64,000 nt of DNA. Source: Streptomyces sp. MJM8645 (GTDB taxonomy: Bacteria > Actinomycetota > Actinomycetes > Streptomycetales > Streptomycetaceae). Numbering within the stretch: the first letter of the stretch is position 1; each line of letters begins with the position of its first letter. The notes under the pieces are model-generated. The model was not told where the DNA came from, did no database searches, and saw nothing but the letters and a program-made list of their open reading frames with translations. The stretch covers positions 3,731,001 through 3,795,000 of the forward strand of contig NZ_LJJF01000001.1 of the NCBI RefSeq assembly GCF_001625365.1, read 5' to 3'. Positions 23,968-33,156 of the stretch are shown in pieces. The position numbers and the translations under genes were made by a program.

Positions 23968-25797
23968 CTACCCCTTCCCGTCCCGCGCCGCGACCGGGAG
24001 CCGGGGCGCCACCACGGCGGCCCCGGAGTGCCGGCGGCGGAACAGGGCGGGCAGGCTCGGCGCGACGATGAAGCCCTCGGCCCGCGCGCTGGCGATGCCG
24101 ATCCGCGGGATCTCGCTGCTCTTCTCGAACAGCAGGTAGCGGGGCTCCCAGATCGGCCGGTACTTGGCGTTCGCGCGGTACAGCGACTCGATCTGCCACC
24201 AGCGCGAGAAGAAGCCCAGGACGGAACGCCACAACCGCAGCACCGGGCCGGCGCCGAGCCGCGAACCGCGCTCGAAGACCGAACGGAACATCGCGAAGTT
24301 CAGCGACACCCGCTTCAGCCCGACTTCCTCGGCACGCTGCAGCAGCTCGATGACCATGAACTCCATCAGGCCGTTCTCGGTGTCCCGGGCCCGGCGCATC
24401 AGGTCCAGCGAGAGCCCGTCCGGGCCCCACGGGACGAAGCTCAGCAGCGCCTTGAGCTCGCCGTCGCCGTCGTGGCACTCCAGCATCACGCAGCGGCCGT
24501 CGCCCGGGTCGCCGAGCCGTCCGAGCGCCATCGAGAAGCCGCGCTCGGTCGCCCCGTCGCGCCACTGGTCGGCCTTGGCCACCAGTTCGGCCATCTCGCA
24601 CTCGGGGATGTCCTCGTGCCGGCGGATCCGCGTCGTGTACCCGGCCCGCTTGACCCGGTTGTACGCCTGGCGGACCACCCGCATCGCCCGGCCGTCCAGC
24701 GAGAACTCGTCCAGCTCGACGATCGCCTCGTCGCCCAGCTCCAGCGCGTCCAGCCCGTGCCGGGCGTAGATCACCCCGGCCTCCTCGGAGGCGCCCATCA
24801 CGGCCGGCGCCCAGGCGTGCTCGCGGGCCTCGGCCAGCCAGGAGTCGATCGCGCCCGGCCAGGCCTCCGGGTCGCCGATCGGGTCGCCCGAGGCCAGCGA
24901 GACCCCGCCGATCACCCGGTAGGTCACCGCCGCCTTGCCGCTGGGGGAGAAGATCACCGCCTTGTCCCGGCGCAGCGCGAAGTAGCCGAGCGAGTCCCGC
25001 TCGCCCTGCTTGTCCAGCAGCGAGCGCAGCTTCGCCTCGTCCTCGGGGTTCAGCAGCTCCTTGCCGCGCGGGCTGCGGAAGGCCACGTAGAGCACCAGCA
25101 GGAAGAGCACCGCGCCCATCGCGTTGATCGCCGCGTTGACCCAGGTCGGCGAGGAGATCACCGAGCGCAGGTGCTCCGAGGGGTTGATCGTGATCATCCG
25201 GCCGACGGAGTAGCGGAAGAGGTCCCAGAAGCCCGCGCCGCCGAGCCCGTTGGTCGCCCAGACCAGCAGCGCGCCGACGACCCCGCCGAACAGCAGCCCG
25301 CCGACGAAGGTGGCCGCCGCAGTCTTCGGGTTGGAGCGGTCGCCCTTGGACGTGAAGTCCTTCCGCCCGATGACCAGCGCCAGGACGAACAGGCAGGTCA
25401 GCACGGTGGAGATGTAGTTGAGCGGGTGGGCCTTGAACCGCTCGCCGGGCATCACCATGGCCAGCAGGTACAGCACCGCGAACATGCTGGCCAGGGCCGC
25501 GTTGAAGATCCAGGCGGCCCGCTTGCGCCGCCGCATCGCGATGGCCAGGAAGACCGCCAGCACCGCGCTGGCCAGACCCGAGGTCATCAGGTACGGGGTG
25601 AAGTACTCACCCTCGTTGTGCTCGTTGACCTGGTTCCCCCACGGCACCAGCAGCACCGTCGCCACGTTCAGCAGCGCCAGCAGCCGGAGGTACCACACGG
25701 AGACGGCGGCGGCCCGCGGGCGCCAGCGGTCGAGCACGCCGACGGGCCGGGGCCCGGTGGACGTGGCGGAAGGCTCCGACTTCACAGTGGACGACAC
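23968..25797 (-). CDS. MprF-like phosphatidylglycerol lysyltransferase-domain protein
   Basis: A 609-residue protein. About seven membrane segments in the first 250 residues (VWYLRLLALLNVATVLLVPWG onward) precede a C-terminal catalytic domain of the DUF2156/LPG-synthase type. Its landmarks are DSLGYFALRRDKAVIFSPSGKAAVTYRVIGGVSLASGDPIGDPEAW, then EFSLDGRAMRVVRQAYNRVKRAGYT and GLMEFMVIELLQRAEEVGLKRVSLNFAMFRSVFERG. Such enzymes pass an amino acid from aminoacyl-tRNA to phosphatidylglycerol, which lowers surface charge and protects from cationic peptides. The actinobacterial LysX fusion has a lysyl-tRNA synthetase added; that part is absent here. The start is GTG 25797, with only a weak ribosome site, so the N-terminus is less certain. 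The amino acid donor is unknown. Confidence 0.82.
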   Translation of the reverse strand: MSSTVKSEPSATSTGPRPVGVLDRWRPRAAAVSVWYLRLLALLNVATVLLVPWGNQVNEHNEGEYFTPYLMTSGLASAVLAVFLAIAMRRRKRAAWIFNAALASMFAVLYLLAMVMPGERFKAHPLNYISTVLTCLFVLALVIGRKDFTSKGDRSNPKTAAATFVGGLLFGGVVGALLVWATNGLGGAGFWDLFRYSVGRMITINPSEHLRSVISSPTWVNAAINAMGAVLFLLVLYVAFRSPRGKELLNPEDEAKLRSLLDKQGERDSLGYFALRRDKAVIFSPSGKAAVTYRVIGGVSLASGDPIGDPEAWPGAIDSWLAEAREHAWAPAVMGASEEAGVIYARHGLDALELGDEAIVELDEFSLDGRAMRVVRQAYNRVKRAGYTTRIRRHEDIPECEMAELVAKADQWRDGATERGFSMALGRLGDPGDGRCVMLECHDGDGELKALLSFVPWGPDGLSLDLMRRARDTENGLMEFMVIELLQRAEEVGLKRVSLNFAMFRSVFERGSRLGAGPVLRLWRSVLGFFSRWWQIESLYRANAKYRPIWEPRYLLFEKSSEIPRIGIASARAEGFIVAPSLPALFRRRHSGAAVVAPRLPVAARDGKG

Positions 25798-25995
25798 AGC
25801 TCAATTCCAAACGATCAGATGGTGGGGCGCATCCGCACACGGCCCGGCGACGGGTGCCCGCAGGGGCCCGACGGACTGACCGGCGGCCCTCACCTCGACC
25901 GGGCGCCCACTGAATGGAGCAGGCCGACAAAGGGCAGCCAACTCCATGGTTCCCCACCCGGCCTGAGAATTGCGTGAACCGGGTAGCGGATTCCC

Positions 25996-26017
25996 ACCCC
26001 CGCCATGTGGCGGGGGT
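25996..26017. promoter_or_regulatory. 22-bp near-perfect palindrome upstream of the two-component operon
   Basis: Arms ACCCCCGCCA and TGGCGGGGGT are separated by TG. The site sits about 100 bases before the response-regulator start, in a 320-base gap between divergent genes that otherwise holds only promoter-like sequence. It could be an autoregulatory operator or an RNA hairpin in the leader. Confidence 0.5.
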
Positions 26018-26117
26018 AAGGACCGCCATCCGTTCGGCGCCCCACCCCGGCTACCCCTACCCTCGAAACGACCCGCGCGGACCGCCCGACCCCGGCCGCC
26101 AGAACCGAGGAGGCACC

Positions 26118-26789
26118 ATCACCGACACCCGCGTGCTGATCGTGGACGACGAGATCCTGGTCCGCTCCGGCCTGGGCCTCATCGTCGGCTCCGCCCCCGA
26201 CCTGGAGGTCGTCGGCGACTGCTCCGGCGGCCAGGCCGAGGAGCACGTCCAGCGCCTGCGCCCGCACGTGGTGCTCCTCGACATCCGGATGCCGGACCTC
26301 GACGGCATCTCGGTGCTGCGCCGGCTGCGCGCCCTGCCGGACCCGCCCGCCGTGGCGATGCTCACCACCTTCGACAGCGACGAGTACATCGGCACCGCGC
26401 TGCGGGCCGGCGCCTCCGGCTTCCTGCTCAAGGACACCGCCCCCGAGCAGCTGGTCCACGCCGTCCGGGTGCTCGCGGCCGGCGGCAACATCCTGTCCCC
26501 GACCGTCACCCGCACCGTGATCGGCGGCTACGTGGACGGCGGCGGCCCGGACGCCGAGGCCACCTCGCTCGCCCGCACCCTCACCGGCCGGGAGCTCGAC
26601 GTGCTGGCCCTGCTCGGCGAGGGACTGTCCAACGCCGAGATCGCCGACCGGCTCTTCCTCGGCACCGGCACCGTCAAGGACCACATCAGCGCGATCCTCG
26701 GCAAGCTCGGCGCGGCCAACCGGGTCCAGGCGGCGGTGCTCGCCCACCGGGCCGGGCTGGTCCGGCCGAAACCCGGCGACGGGGCATGA
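26118..26789 (+). CDS. NarL/LuxR family response regulator with an apparent ATC start
   Basis: A 223-residue response regulator. The receiver domain has acidic residues Asp10-Asp11, phospho-acceptor Asp55 in VVLLDIRMPD and Lys105 in FLLKDT. The C-terminal LuxR helix-turn-helix runs from about 155 (LTGRELDVLALLGEGLSNAEIADRLFLGTGTVKDHISAILGKL). A strong GAGGAGG (26107-26113) stands 4 bases before ATC at 26118, which would give the usual TDTRVLIVDDE N-terminus. No ATG, GTG or TTG lies at proper distance: GTG 26133 is 19 bases away and would cut the first strand, and upstream GTGs lack ribosome sites. ATC initiation is rare, so this needs proof. The gene is coupled to the kinase by an ATGA overlap. 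Confidence 0.85.
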   Translation: MTDTRVLIVDDEILVRSGLGLIVGSAPDLEVVGDCSGGQAEEHVQRLRPHVVLLDIRMPDLDGISVLRRLRALPDPPAVAMLTTFDSDEYIGTALRAGASGFLLKDTAPEQLVHAVRVLAAGGNILSPTVTRTVIGGYVDGGGPDAEATSLARTLTGRELDVLALLGEGLSNAEIADRLFLGTGTVKDHISAILGKLGAANRVQAAVLAHRAGLVRPKPGDGA

Positions 26790-27934
26790 CGGCCACCGAA
26801 CAGCTGCCGTCCAGACGGCTCCCGGCCTGGTGCACCGCCCCCTGGCTGATGCTGCTGCTGCCCGCCCTCTACTCCCTCCTGGACGCCGCCCTGGTGGCCC
26901 GGAACTCCCCGTGGTGGCAGATCGCGCTCTCCACGCTGGCCGCCGTCGCCCTGCTCTGGCGCCGCCGCTTCCCGGTGGCGGCGCTGCTGCTCACCATGCC
27001 CGGCAGCTACGTCGACGACATCTGGCTGGCCCCGATCACCGCCGTCTACACGGTGGCCGCCGAACGCCCCCGCCCGCGGATCGTCATCCCCTGCGCGACC
27101 CTGTTCACGCTGGTCGAGTTCTTCCACTGGCCGCTGTCCGAGCAGACCCTCGGACTCAGCCGGGACACCGCGCTCTACGCCATCCAGTCGGTGATGCTGG
27201 CCGCCGGCCCGGCCGCCACCGGGCTGCTCGCCCGCACCCGGCGGGAGCTGGCCGCCCGGCTCGACGAGCTGACCCGCGGCCAGGAGCGGGAGAGCCGGCT
27301 GCTCGCCGAACGGGTGCTGATCAGCGAGCGCGGCCGGCTCGCCCGGGAGATGCACGACGTGGTCTCGCACCAGGTCAGCCTGATCAGCATCCAGGCCGGC
27401 GCGCTCCAGGTGAGCACCGCCGACCCGGCCGCCGCGACCACCGCCCGCACCATCCGCGAACTGGCCGTCCGCACCCTCGACGAGCTGCGCCAGATGGTCG
27501 GGGTGCTGCGCAGCACCGCCGGCCCGCGCCCGGACGCCCCGCTCGCCCCGCAGCCCCGGCTGGCCGACCTGCCCCGGCTGATCGCGGAGAGCGGGCTGGC
27601 CGCCGACACCGAACTGAACCCCGGTGACCGCCCGTGGCCGGAGGCGGTCGAGCGGGCCGCCTACCGCACCGTCCAGGAGGCGCTCACCAACATCACCAAG
27701 TACGCCCCGGAGGCGGCGGTGCACGTGAAGGTCCGGGCGAAGGGGCGCCGGCTGCGGGTCGAGGTGCGCAACGACGCGCCCCCGGTCCACCCGGACGAGA
27801 TCCTGCCGGGCGGCGGCCACGGCCTGGTCGGCCTGCGCGAGCGCGCACAGCTGCTGGGCGGCTCGCTCAGCGCCGGCCCCACCCAGGACGGCGGCTTCGA
27901 GGTCCGCGCCGAGCTGCCCGCCACCCGTTCCTGA
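26786..27934 (+). CDS. NarL-type sensor histidine kinase
   Basis: A 382-residue histidine kinase partnered with the preceding regulator (ATGA overlap). Four or five membrane segments occupy about residues 18-148. A HisKA_3 dimerisation domain contains the phospho-acceptor His190 in RLAREMHDVVSHQVSLI. The HATPase domain has an N-box near AAYRTVQEALTNITKYA and a GHGLVGLRERAQLLGG segment. There is almost no extracellular loop, so the signal is probably sensed in or near the membrane. A strong terminator follows the gene. The target genes of this pair cannot be told from the window. Confidence 0.9.
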   Translation: MTATEQLPSRRLPAWCTAPWLMLLLPALYSLLDAALVARNSPWWQIALSTLAAVALLWRRRFPVAALLLTMPGSYVDDIWLAPITAVYTVAAERPRPRIVIPCATLFTLVEFFHWPLSEQTLGLSRDTALYAIQSVMLAAGPAATGLLARTRRELAARLDELTRGQERESRLLAERVLISERGRLAREMHDVVSHQVSLISIQAGALQVSTADPAAATTARTIRELAVRTLDELRQMVGVLRSTAGPRPDAPLAPQPRLADLPRLIAESGLAADTELNPGDRPWPEAVERAAYRTVQEALTNITKYAPEAAVHVKVRAKGRRLRVEVRNDAPPVHPDEILPGGGHGLVGLRERAQLLGGSLSAGPTQDGGFEVRAELPATRS

Positions 27935-27948
27935 CCGGGACAACGAGA

Positions 27949-27980
27949 AAGCCCCGCAGATCCGTAGATCTGCGGGGCTT
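27949..27980. terminator. Bidirectional terminator between the kinase gene and tRNA-Leu
   Basis: A perfect 14-base-pair stem (AAGCCCCGCAGATC / GATCTGCGGGGCTT) with loop CGTA. It lies between the kinase stop and the 3' end of the minus-strand tRNA and carries A/T at the stem ends on both strands. Confidence 0.85.
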
Positions 27981-27985
27981 CGCTG

Positions 27986-28069
27986 TGCGCGAGGGGGGAG
28001 TTGAACCCCCACGCCCTTTCGGGCACTGGAACCTGAATCCAGCGCGTCTGCCTATTCCGCCACCCGCGC
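27986..28069 (-). tRNA. tRNA-Leu (CAG anticodon)
   Basis: An 84-base class II tRNA. The acceptor GCGCGGG pairs with CTCGCGC (one G-U). The anticodon stem CTGGA/TCCAG holds loop TTCAGGT with anticodon CAG. A long variable arm (TGCCCGAAAGGGCG) and the T-arm GGGGGTTCAACTCCCCC are present. The CCA end is not encoded. Confidence 0.95.
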
Positions 28070-28487
28070 ATGGGTGTCGTCTTCGTTGCCGACCGATCTT
28101 CCGAACCGCTCGGTACCATGTGGTCTTCGCGTTTCCTTGGACCGGCCTCCCTGGTGGGCGGCCCTTCCGACGTGGAAAACAGTAGCACGACCCGGGGGGC
28201 CGCTCCGAATCCGTTCTTCGGCGGGACGAAGCGCATCCGAACGGATGCACGACGAACGGGCGAGCGAGTGACGGGAGCCCACCCGGGCGGGCACACCTGG
28301 CGTGCCGTACCCGGTATGCGTCACCCTGTGTGTCCGAGCCCACCCCCGGGCACCACGCTGTCCGGGAACCGTACGGAAGGGCCCGGCGTGGATACGATCA
28401 GTACGGAAGTACCGCAAGTAGGCACGACCGACTCCCGGCGGGATCCGGTCGGCAGGCAGGCGAACGAACCCTGGAAGGGGGTGTCCC
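28070..28487. promoter_or_regulatory. Noncoding gap holding the tRNA-Leu and fhaA promoters
   Basis: About 420 bases with no credible gene. The left part must carry the minus-strand tRNA promoter. The right part must carry the promoter of the fhaA-pknB operon and ends in a GGAAGGGGGT ribosome site. A TACGATCAGTACGG stretch near 28394 looks promoter-like, but I cannot assign a sigma factor. Confidence 0.5.
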
Positions 28488-29351
28488 ATGGGAGTGCTGA
28501 AGAAGTTCGAACAGCGACTTGAGGGTCTCGTCAACGGCACCTTCGCCAAGGTGTTCAAGTCCGAGGTCCAGCCCGTGGAGATCGCCGGTGCGCTGCAGCG
28601 CGAGTGCGACAACAACGCGAGCATCTGGAACCGCGACCGCACCGTCGTGCCGAACGACTTCATCGTCGAGCTGAGCCCGCACGACCACGAGCGGCTCAGC
28701 CCCTACTCCGGGCAGCTGGGCGCCGAGCTGGCCGGCATGGTCCGCGAGTACGCGGAGGCCCAGCGGTACAGCTTCATGGGCCCGCTCCAGGTGAACCTGG
28801 AGAAGGCCGACGATCTGGACACCGGCCTGTACCGGGTGCGCAGCCGCACCCTGGCGGCCGAGGAGCCCCAGCAGTACGCCCCGCAGCAGCAGCAGCCCGG
28901 ATACGACCGCCAGCCGGCCGCCCCGGCCCCCGGCGCACCGTGGCAGCAGACCGGCGCCGGCCAGTACGGCGCGCCCCCGCCGCCGGCCGCGCCCCCGGCG
29001 ATGCCCCAGGGCCCGCCCGCGACGTCCGGCGGCAACGTCCGCGCCTTCCCCGGCGCCGGCCACGGCGCCTCGCTCCGCCGCTGGATCGAGGTGAACGGCG
29101 CCCGCCACCAGATCACCGGCGCGGCCTGCGTGCTCGGCCGCTCGACCGAGGCGGACGTGCGGATCGACGACCCCGGGGTCTCCCGCAAGCACGCCGAGAT
29201 CCGCCCCGGCACCCCTTCGATGGTCCTCGACCTGGGATCCACCAACGGCATCGTGGTGGACGGACAGCACACCCAGCGCGCTACGCTCCGCGACGGCTCC
29301 CGCATCGTCGTGGGCTCCACCACCATCGTCTACCGACAGGTCGAAGGGTAG
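28488..29351 (+). CDS. fhaA: FhaA, DUF3662 and FHA-domain protein
   Basis: A 287-residue protein. The N-terminal DUF3662 domain spans about 1-120 (MGVLKKFEQRLEGLVNGTFAKVFKSEVQPVEIAGAL). A glutamine/proline-rich linker covers about 125-190. A C-terminal FHA domain spans about 195-287, with the phosphothreonine-binding residues in LGRSTEADVRIDDPGVSRKHAEI and LGSTNGIVVDG. In mycobacteria FhaA is bound by PknB targets such as MviN and restrains wall synthesis. It is the first gene of the operon that ends with pknB here, which fits a role as a phospho-reader at the growing wall. GGAAGGGGGT precedes the ATG. Confidence 0.93.
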   Translation: MGVLKKFEQRLEGLVNGTFAKVFKSEVQPVEIAGALQRECDNNASIWNRDRTVVPNDFIVELSPHDHERLSPYSGQLGAELAGMVREYAEAQRYSFMGPLQVNLEKADDLDTGLYRVRSRTLAAEEPQQYAPQQQQPGYDRQPAAPAPGAPWQQTGAGQYGAPPPPAAPPAMPQGPPATSGGNVRAFPGAGHGASLRRWIEVNGARHQITGAACVLGRSTEADVRIDDPGVSRKHAEIRPGTPSMVLDLGSTNGIVVDGQHTQRATLRDGSRIVVGSTTIVYRQVEG

Positions 29352-29397
29352 TGTCCGAGTTGTTCGCGCGCCTCGCTCACCGACAGGCGGGCCGGCC

Positions 29398-29940
29398 ATG
29401 TCAGAACTGACCCTCACGGTCATGCGGCTGGGCTTCCTGGCCGTGCTGTGGCTGTTCGTCATCGTCGCGATCCAGGTGATCCGCAGCGACCTGTTCGGGA
29501 CCAAGGTGAACCCCCGCTCCTCCCGTCGCGGCGCCAACGCCGCTCCGGGCGGCGCCGCCGCCGCTCCGGCCGCCGGGCGCACCGCGCAGGCCCCGGCCGC
29601 AGGCCCCGCGGCGGGCCAGACCCAGGGCGGCGGCCGCCGCCGCGGCGCCCCGACCCAGCTCGTGGTGGTGCAGGGCTCGCTGGCCGGGACCACCGTCGCG
29701 CTCCAGGGCCAGACCATCACCCTGGGCCGCGCGCACGACTCCACCATCGTGCTGGACGACGACTACGCGTCCTCCCGGCATGCCAGGATCTATCCGGATC
29801 AGACTGGGCAGTGGACGGTCGAGGATCTAGGCTCCACCAACGGCACCTATCTGGACCGGCAGCGCCTGACCGCGCCCACTCCGCTCCAGCCGGGCATGCC
29901 GATCCGTATCGGCAGGACCGTCATCGAACTGCGGAAGTAG
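29398..29940 (+). CDS. fhaB: FhaB (FipA-like) membrane-anchored FHA-domain protein
   Basis: A 180-residue protein. One N-terminal membrane helix (about 8-28: VMRLGFLAVLWLFVIVAIQVI) is followed by a basic, alanine/proline-rich linker and an FHA domain from about 85 (LAGTTVALQGQTITLGRAHDSTIVLDDDYASSRHARIYPD, then LGSTNGTYLDRQRL). The Arg, Ser and Asn phosphopeptide-binding positions are in place. It would tether phosphorylated division or wall proteins to the membrane. It lies 46 bases after fhaA in the same operon. The ribosome site before the ATG is weak. Confidence 0.92.
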   Translation: MSELTLTVMRLGFLAVLWLFVIVAIQVIRSDLFGTKVNPRSSRRGANAAPGGAAAAPAAGRTAQAPAAGPAAGQTQGGGRRRGAPTQLVVVQGSLAGTTVALQGQTITLGRAHDSTIVLDDDYASSRHARIYPDQTGQWTVEDLGSTNGTYLDRQRLTAPTPLQPGMPIRIGRTVIELRK

Positions 29941-29993
29941 TAGCGCATGAGGGACAGCATCCCGTCCATGACCCAGAGGGGGGCACAGGTCGC

Positions 29994-31619
29994 ATGACCC
30001 TGGTGCTGCGCTTCGCCGCCGGCTCCCACAAGGGACTGATCCGGGAGGGGAACGAGGACTCCGGCTACGCCGGGCCGCGGCTGCTGGCCGTGGCCGACGG
30101 CATGGGCGGCGCCGCGGCCGGCGAGGTCGCGTCCTCCGAGGTGCTCGGCTCGATCGTCCGACTGGACGAGGACGTGCCGGGCGCCGACCTGCTGACCCTG
30201 CTGGGCGACGCCGTCCAGGGCGCCAACGACCGGCTCCGGCAGATGGTCGAGGAGGACCCGCAGCTGGAGGGCATGGGCTGCACACTGACCGCGATGCTCT
30301 GGACCGGCCAGCGGATGGGCATGGTGCACGTCGGCGACTCCCGCGCCTACCTGCTGCGCGACGGCTCGCTGGTGCAGATCACCCAGGACCACACCTGGGT
30401 GCAGCGCCTGGTCGACGAGGGCCGGATCACGCCGGAGGAGGCCGAGACCCACCCGCAGCGCTCGCTGCTGATGCGGGCGCTCGACGGCCGCGGCCAGGTC
30501 GAGCCCGACCTGTCGATCCGCGAGGTCCGCGCCGGCGACCGCTACCTGATCTGCTCCGACGGCCTCTCCGGCCCGGTCAGCCACCAGACCCTCCAGGACA
30601 CCCTCGGCAGCTACTACTCGCCCGAGCAGACCGTGCAGGAGCTGATCCAGCTCGCGCTGCGCGGCGGCGGTCCGGACAACATCACCTGCATCGTGGCGGA
30701 CGTCATCGACGTCGGTGCCACGGACACCACGAGCGGCCAGTACAACGACGTCCCGGTGGTGGTCGGCGCGGTCGCCGACACCCCGCCGTCCTCGGCCGCC
30801 GCGGACCGCTCGATCGCCGACACCCCGGCCGGCCGCGCCGCCGGCCTCGGCCGCACCCCGCAGGGCGCCTTCGGCCCGGCCGAGGGCTACGACGCCGGCT
30901 ACGGCGCCGCCCAGGGCGGCTTCGGCCCCGCAGAGGGCTACGAGGGCGAGTACGGCTACGGCTCCGGCGAGCCCTCGGTGTACGGCGCCGAGGAGTTCGA
31001 CGAGGAGCCGCCCGCGAAGCGCAAGCGCAAGGGCCTCACCGTCTCGGTGGCCGTCCTGGTCACCCTCGGCCTGCTCGGCGGCGCCGGGTTCTTCGGCTAC
31101 CAGTGGACCCAGGACCAGTACTACGTCGCCAAGCAGGGCGACCACGTCGCGGTCTACCAGGGCATCAACCAGAACCTGGCCGGCCTGAGCCTGTCCTCGG
31201 TGCACACCGCGTACAAGGACGTCGAGCTCAAGTACCTGCCGCAGGACCAGGCCGAGCACCTGAACAAGACCATCTCGGCCGACAGCCTGGGCGCCGCCAC
31301 CGCGACCGTCCAGGAGCTCGACGGCTGGGTCAAGCTCTGCAAGAAGGTCGCCGACGCCCGGACCAACCCGGGCGCCCAGGGCACCCAGGCGGCGCAGGCC
31401 ACCCACGCCGCGTTCCTGGCCGTCACGCCCACCCCGGGCGAGAAGACCCGCCCCCCGGTGGCCCCCACCACTCCGACCCCGGCCACCCCGACCCCGACGG
31501 CCCCGAGCCCGACCGCACCGGCGCCGAACGCCGCCGCGCCGAACACCGGCCCGTCGGGCGACCTCTCCGGGCTGACCGAGGAGGAGCGCAGCCGGGCCGA
31601 CTCCTGCCCGAAGCAGTGA
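29994..31619 (+). CDS. pstP: PstP-type PP2C Ser/Thr protein phosphatase
   Basis: A 541-residue membrane phosphatase. The PP2C domain covers about 1-240, with metal-binding motifs EGNEDSG (18-24), VADGMGG (33-39, Asp35), HVGDSRAYLLRDG, ICSDGLSGPV and GPDNITCIVAD. A linker with FGPAEGYDAGYGAAQ-like repeats leads to a basic patch KRKRKG and a membrane helix (about 345-365). An extracytoplasmic part ends in a long threonine/proline tail. It removes phosphate from PknB and its substrates. The ATG at 29994 follows GAGGGGGG with a spacer of about 10 bases. The extracellular domain is longer than in many relatives. Confidence 0.93.
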   Translation: MTLVLRFAAGSHKGLIREGNEDSGYAGPRLLAVADGMGGAAAGEVASSEVLGSIVRLDEDVPGADLLTLLGDAVQGANDRLRQMVEEDPQLEGMGCTLTAMLWTGQRMGMVHVGDSRAYLLRDGSLVQITQDHTWVQRLVDEGRITPEEAETHPQRSLLMRALDGRGQVEPDLSIREVRAGDRYLICSDGLSGPVSHQTLQDTLGSYYSPEQTVQELIQLALRGGGPDNITCIVADVIDVGATDTTSGQYNDVPVVVGAVADTPPSSAAADRSIADTPAGRAAGLGRTPQGAFGPAEGYDAGYGAAQGGFGPAEGYEGEYGYGSGEPSVYGAEEFDEEPPAKRKRKGLTVSVAVLVTLGLLGGAGFFGYQWTQDQYYVAKQGDHVAVYQGINQNLAGLSLSSVHTAYKDVELKYLPQDQAEHLNKTISADSLGAATATVQELDGWVKLCKKVADARTNPGAQGTQAAQATHAAFLAVTPTPGEKTRPPVAPTTPTPATPTPTAPSPTAPAPNAAAPNTGPSGDLSGLTEEERSRADSCPKQ

Positions 31620-31683
31620 CCTCCGTGATCCGACATAGGCCCGCCCCGAGCGGGGCAGCCGGCCGTCAGGGAGCGGTCACCAC

Positions 31684-33156
31684 GTGAGCACCTACGACCT
31701 GAGCGACGACACCGGCCGGGCCGGCAGGCGCCGGACGGCCACCGACCGCGCCGCCTCCCGGCGCCGGGCCAACACCACCATCTCCCTCCAGGGCGCGCCG
31801 AACCGGCGCAACACCGAGCTGGCCCTGCTGGCCTTCGCCGTCGTGCTGCCGATCCTCGCGTACGCCAACGTGGGCCTCGCGATGGACTCCGCGCTGCCGA
31901 GCGGAATGGTCGGCTACGGGCTCGGCATGGGCGCGCTGGCGCTGGTCGCGCACCTGCTGGTGCGCCGCTTCGCGCCGTACGCGGACCCGTTGATGCTGCC
32001 GATCGCCACCCTGCTGAACGGTCTCGGCGTGGTGATGATCTGGCGGCTCGACAAGGCCGGCAAGCTGCTCAGCGCCAACTTCCCGGCGGCCCGCAACCAG
32101 CTGATGTGGTCGGCCCTCGGGATCGGGCTGTTCATCGGCGTGATGGTGTTCCTGAAGGACCACCGGGTGCTCCAGCGCTACACCTACATCTCGATGGTGG
32201 CGGCGCTGGTCCTGCTCGCCGCGCCGGCCTTCTTCCCGGCCCGGGCGGAGGACTTCGGCGCCAAGATCTGGATCCGGATGGGCGGCTTCTCCATCCAACC
32301 CGGCGAGTTCGCCAAGATCATCCTGACGGTGTTCTTCGCCGGCTACCTGATGGTCAAACGCGACGCCCTCGCCCTGGCCAGCCGCCGCTTCATGGGCCTG
32401 TACCTGCCGCGCGGGCGCGACCTCGGCCCGATCGTCGTGATCTGGCTGCTCAGCCTGCTGATCCTGGTCTTCGAGAACGACCTCGGCACGTCCTTCCTGT
32501 TCTTCGGCCTGTTCGTGGTGATGCTCTACGTGGCCACCGAGCGGACCAGCTGGATCCTGTTCGGCCTGCTGATGTCGATCGGCGGCGCGGTCGCGGTCGC
32601 GATGACCACCAGCCACGTCAAGGTCCGCATCGACGCCTGGCTCGACCCGATGGCCGCCTTCGGAGCACACCCGCCGAAGGGCGCCACCGAGCAGATCGGC
32701 CAGTCCCTGATGGCGCTCGGCTCCGGCGGGGTAACGGGCTCGGGCCTCGGCCAGGGCCGCTCCTGGCTGATCAACTTCGCCGCGAAGAGCGACTTCATCC
32801 TGGGCTCGTTCGGCGAGGAGCTCGGGCTGACCGGCCTGATGGCGATCTTCCTGCTGTACGCCCTGCTGGTGCAGCGCGGACTGCGCACCGCCCTCGCCGC
32901 CCGCGACCCGTTCGGCAAGCTGTTCGCCGTCGGGCTCTCGTCGGCGATGGCGCTGCAGGTCTTCGTCGTGGCCGGCGGCGTCACCGGGCTGATCCCGCTC
33001 ACCGGTATGACCATGCCGTTCCTCGCCCAGGGCGGGTCGTCCGTGGTCGCCAACTGGGCGCTGGTCGCGATCCTGCTGAAGATCAGCGACAGCGCCCGCC
33101 GACCCGGGGTCGAAGCGACTCCGGCCACCGAGGGCCAGGGAGGACCCGTCCGATGA
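31684..33156 (+). CDS. rodA: SEDS-family glycosyltransferase (RodA/FtsW)
   Basis: A 490-residue SEDS protein with about ten membrane segments from residue 40 on. The family signature is visible: KIWIRMGGFSIQPGEFAKIILTVFFAGYL (about 195-223), the catalytic-site region FENDLGTSFLFFGLFVVML (about 264-282) and the C-terminal LIPLTGMTMPFLAQGGSSVVANWALVAILL (about 439-468). It polymerises lipid II into glycan strands together with the class B penicillin-binding protein encoded next. The start is GTG 31684 with GGGAG upstream. Its stop overlaps pbpA by an ATGA. Its position in this operon favours the elongation-type partner of PbpA. Confidence 0.93.
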   Translation: MSTYDLSDDTGRAGRRRTATDRAASRRRANTTISLQGAPNRRNTELALLAFAVVLPILAYANVGLAMDSALPSGMVGYGLGMGALALVAHLLVRRFAPYADPLMLPIATLLNGLGVVMIWRLDKAGKLLSANFPAARNQLMWSALGIGLFIGVMVFLKDHRVLQRYTYISMVAALVLLAAPAFFPARAEDFGAKIWIRMGGFSIQPGEFAKIILTVFFAGYLMVKRDALALASRRFMGLYLPRGRDLGPIVVIWLLSLLILVFENDLGTSFLFFGLFVVMLYVATERTSWILFGLLMSIGGAVAVAMTTSHVKVRIDAWLDPMAAFGAHPPKGATEQIGQSLMALGSGGVTGSGLGQGRSWLINFAAKSDFILGSFGEELGLTGLMAIFLLYALLVQRGLRTALAARDPFGKLFAVGLSSAMALQVFVVAGGVTGLIPLTGMTMPFLAQGGSSVVANWALVAILLKISDSARRPGVEATPATEGQGGPVR

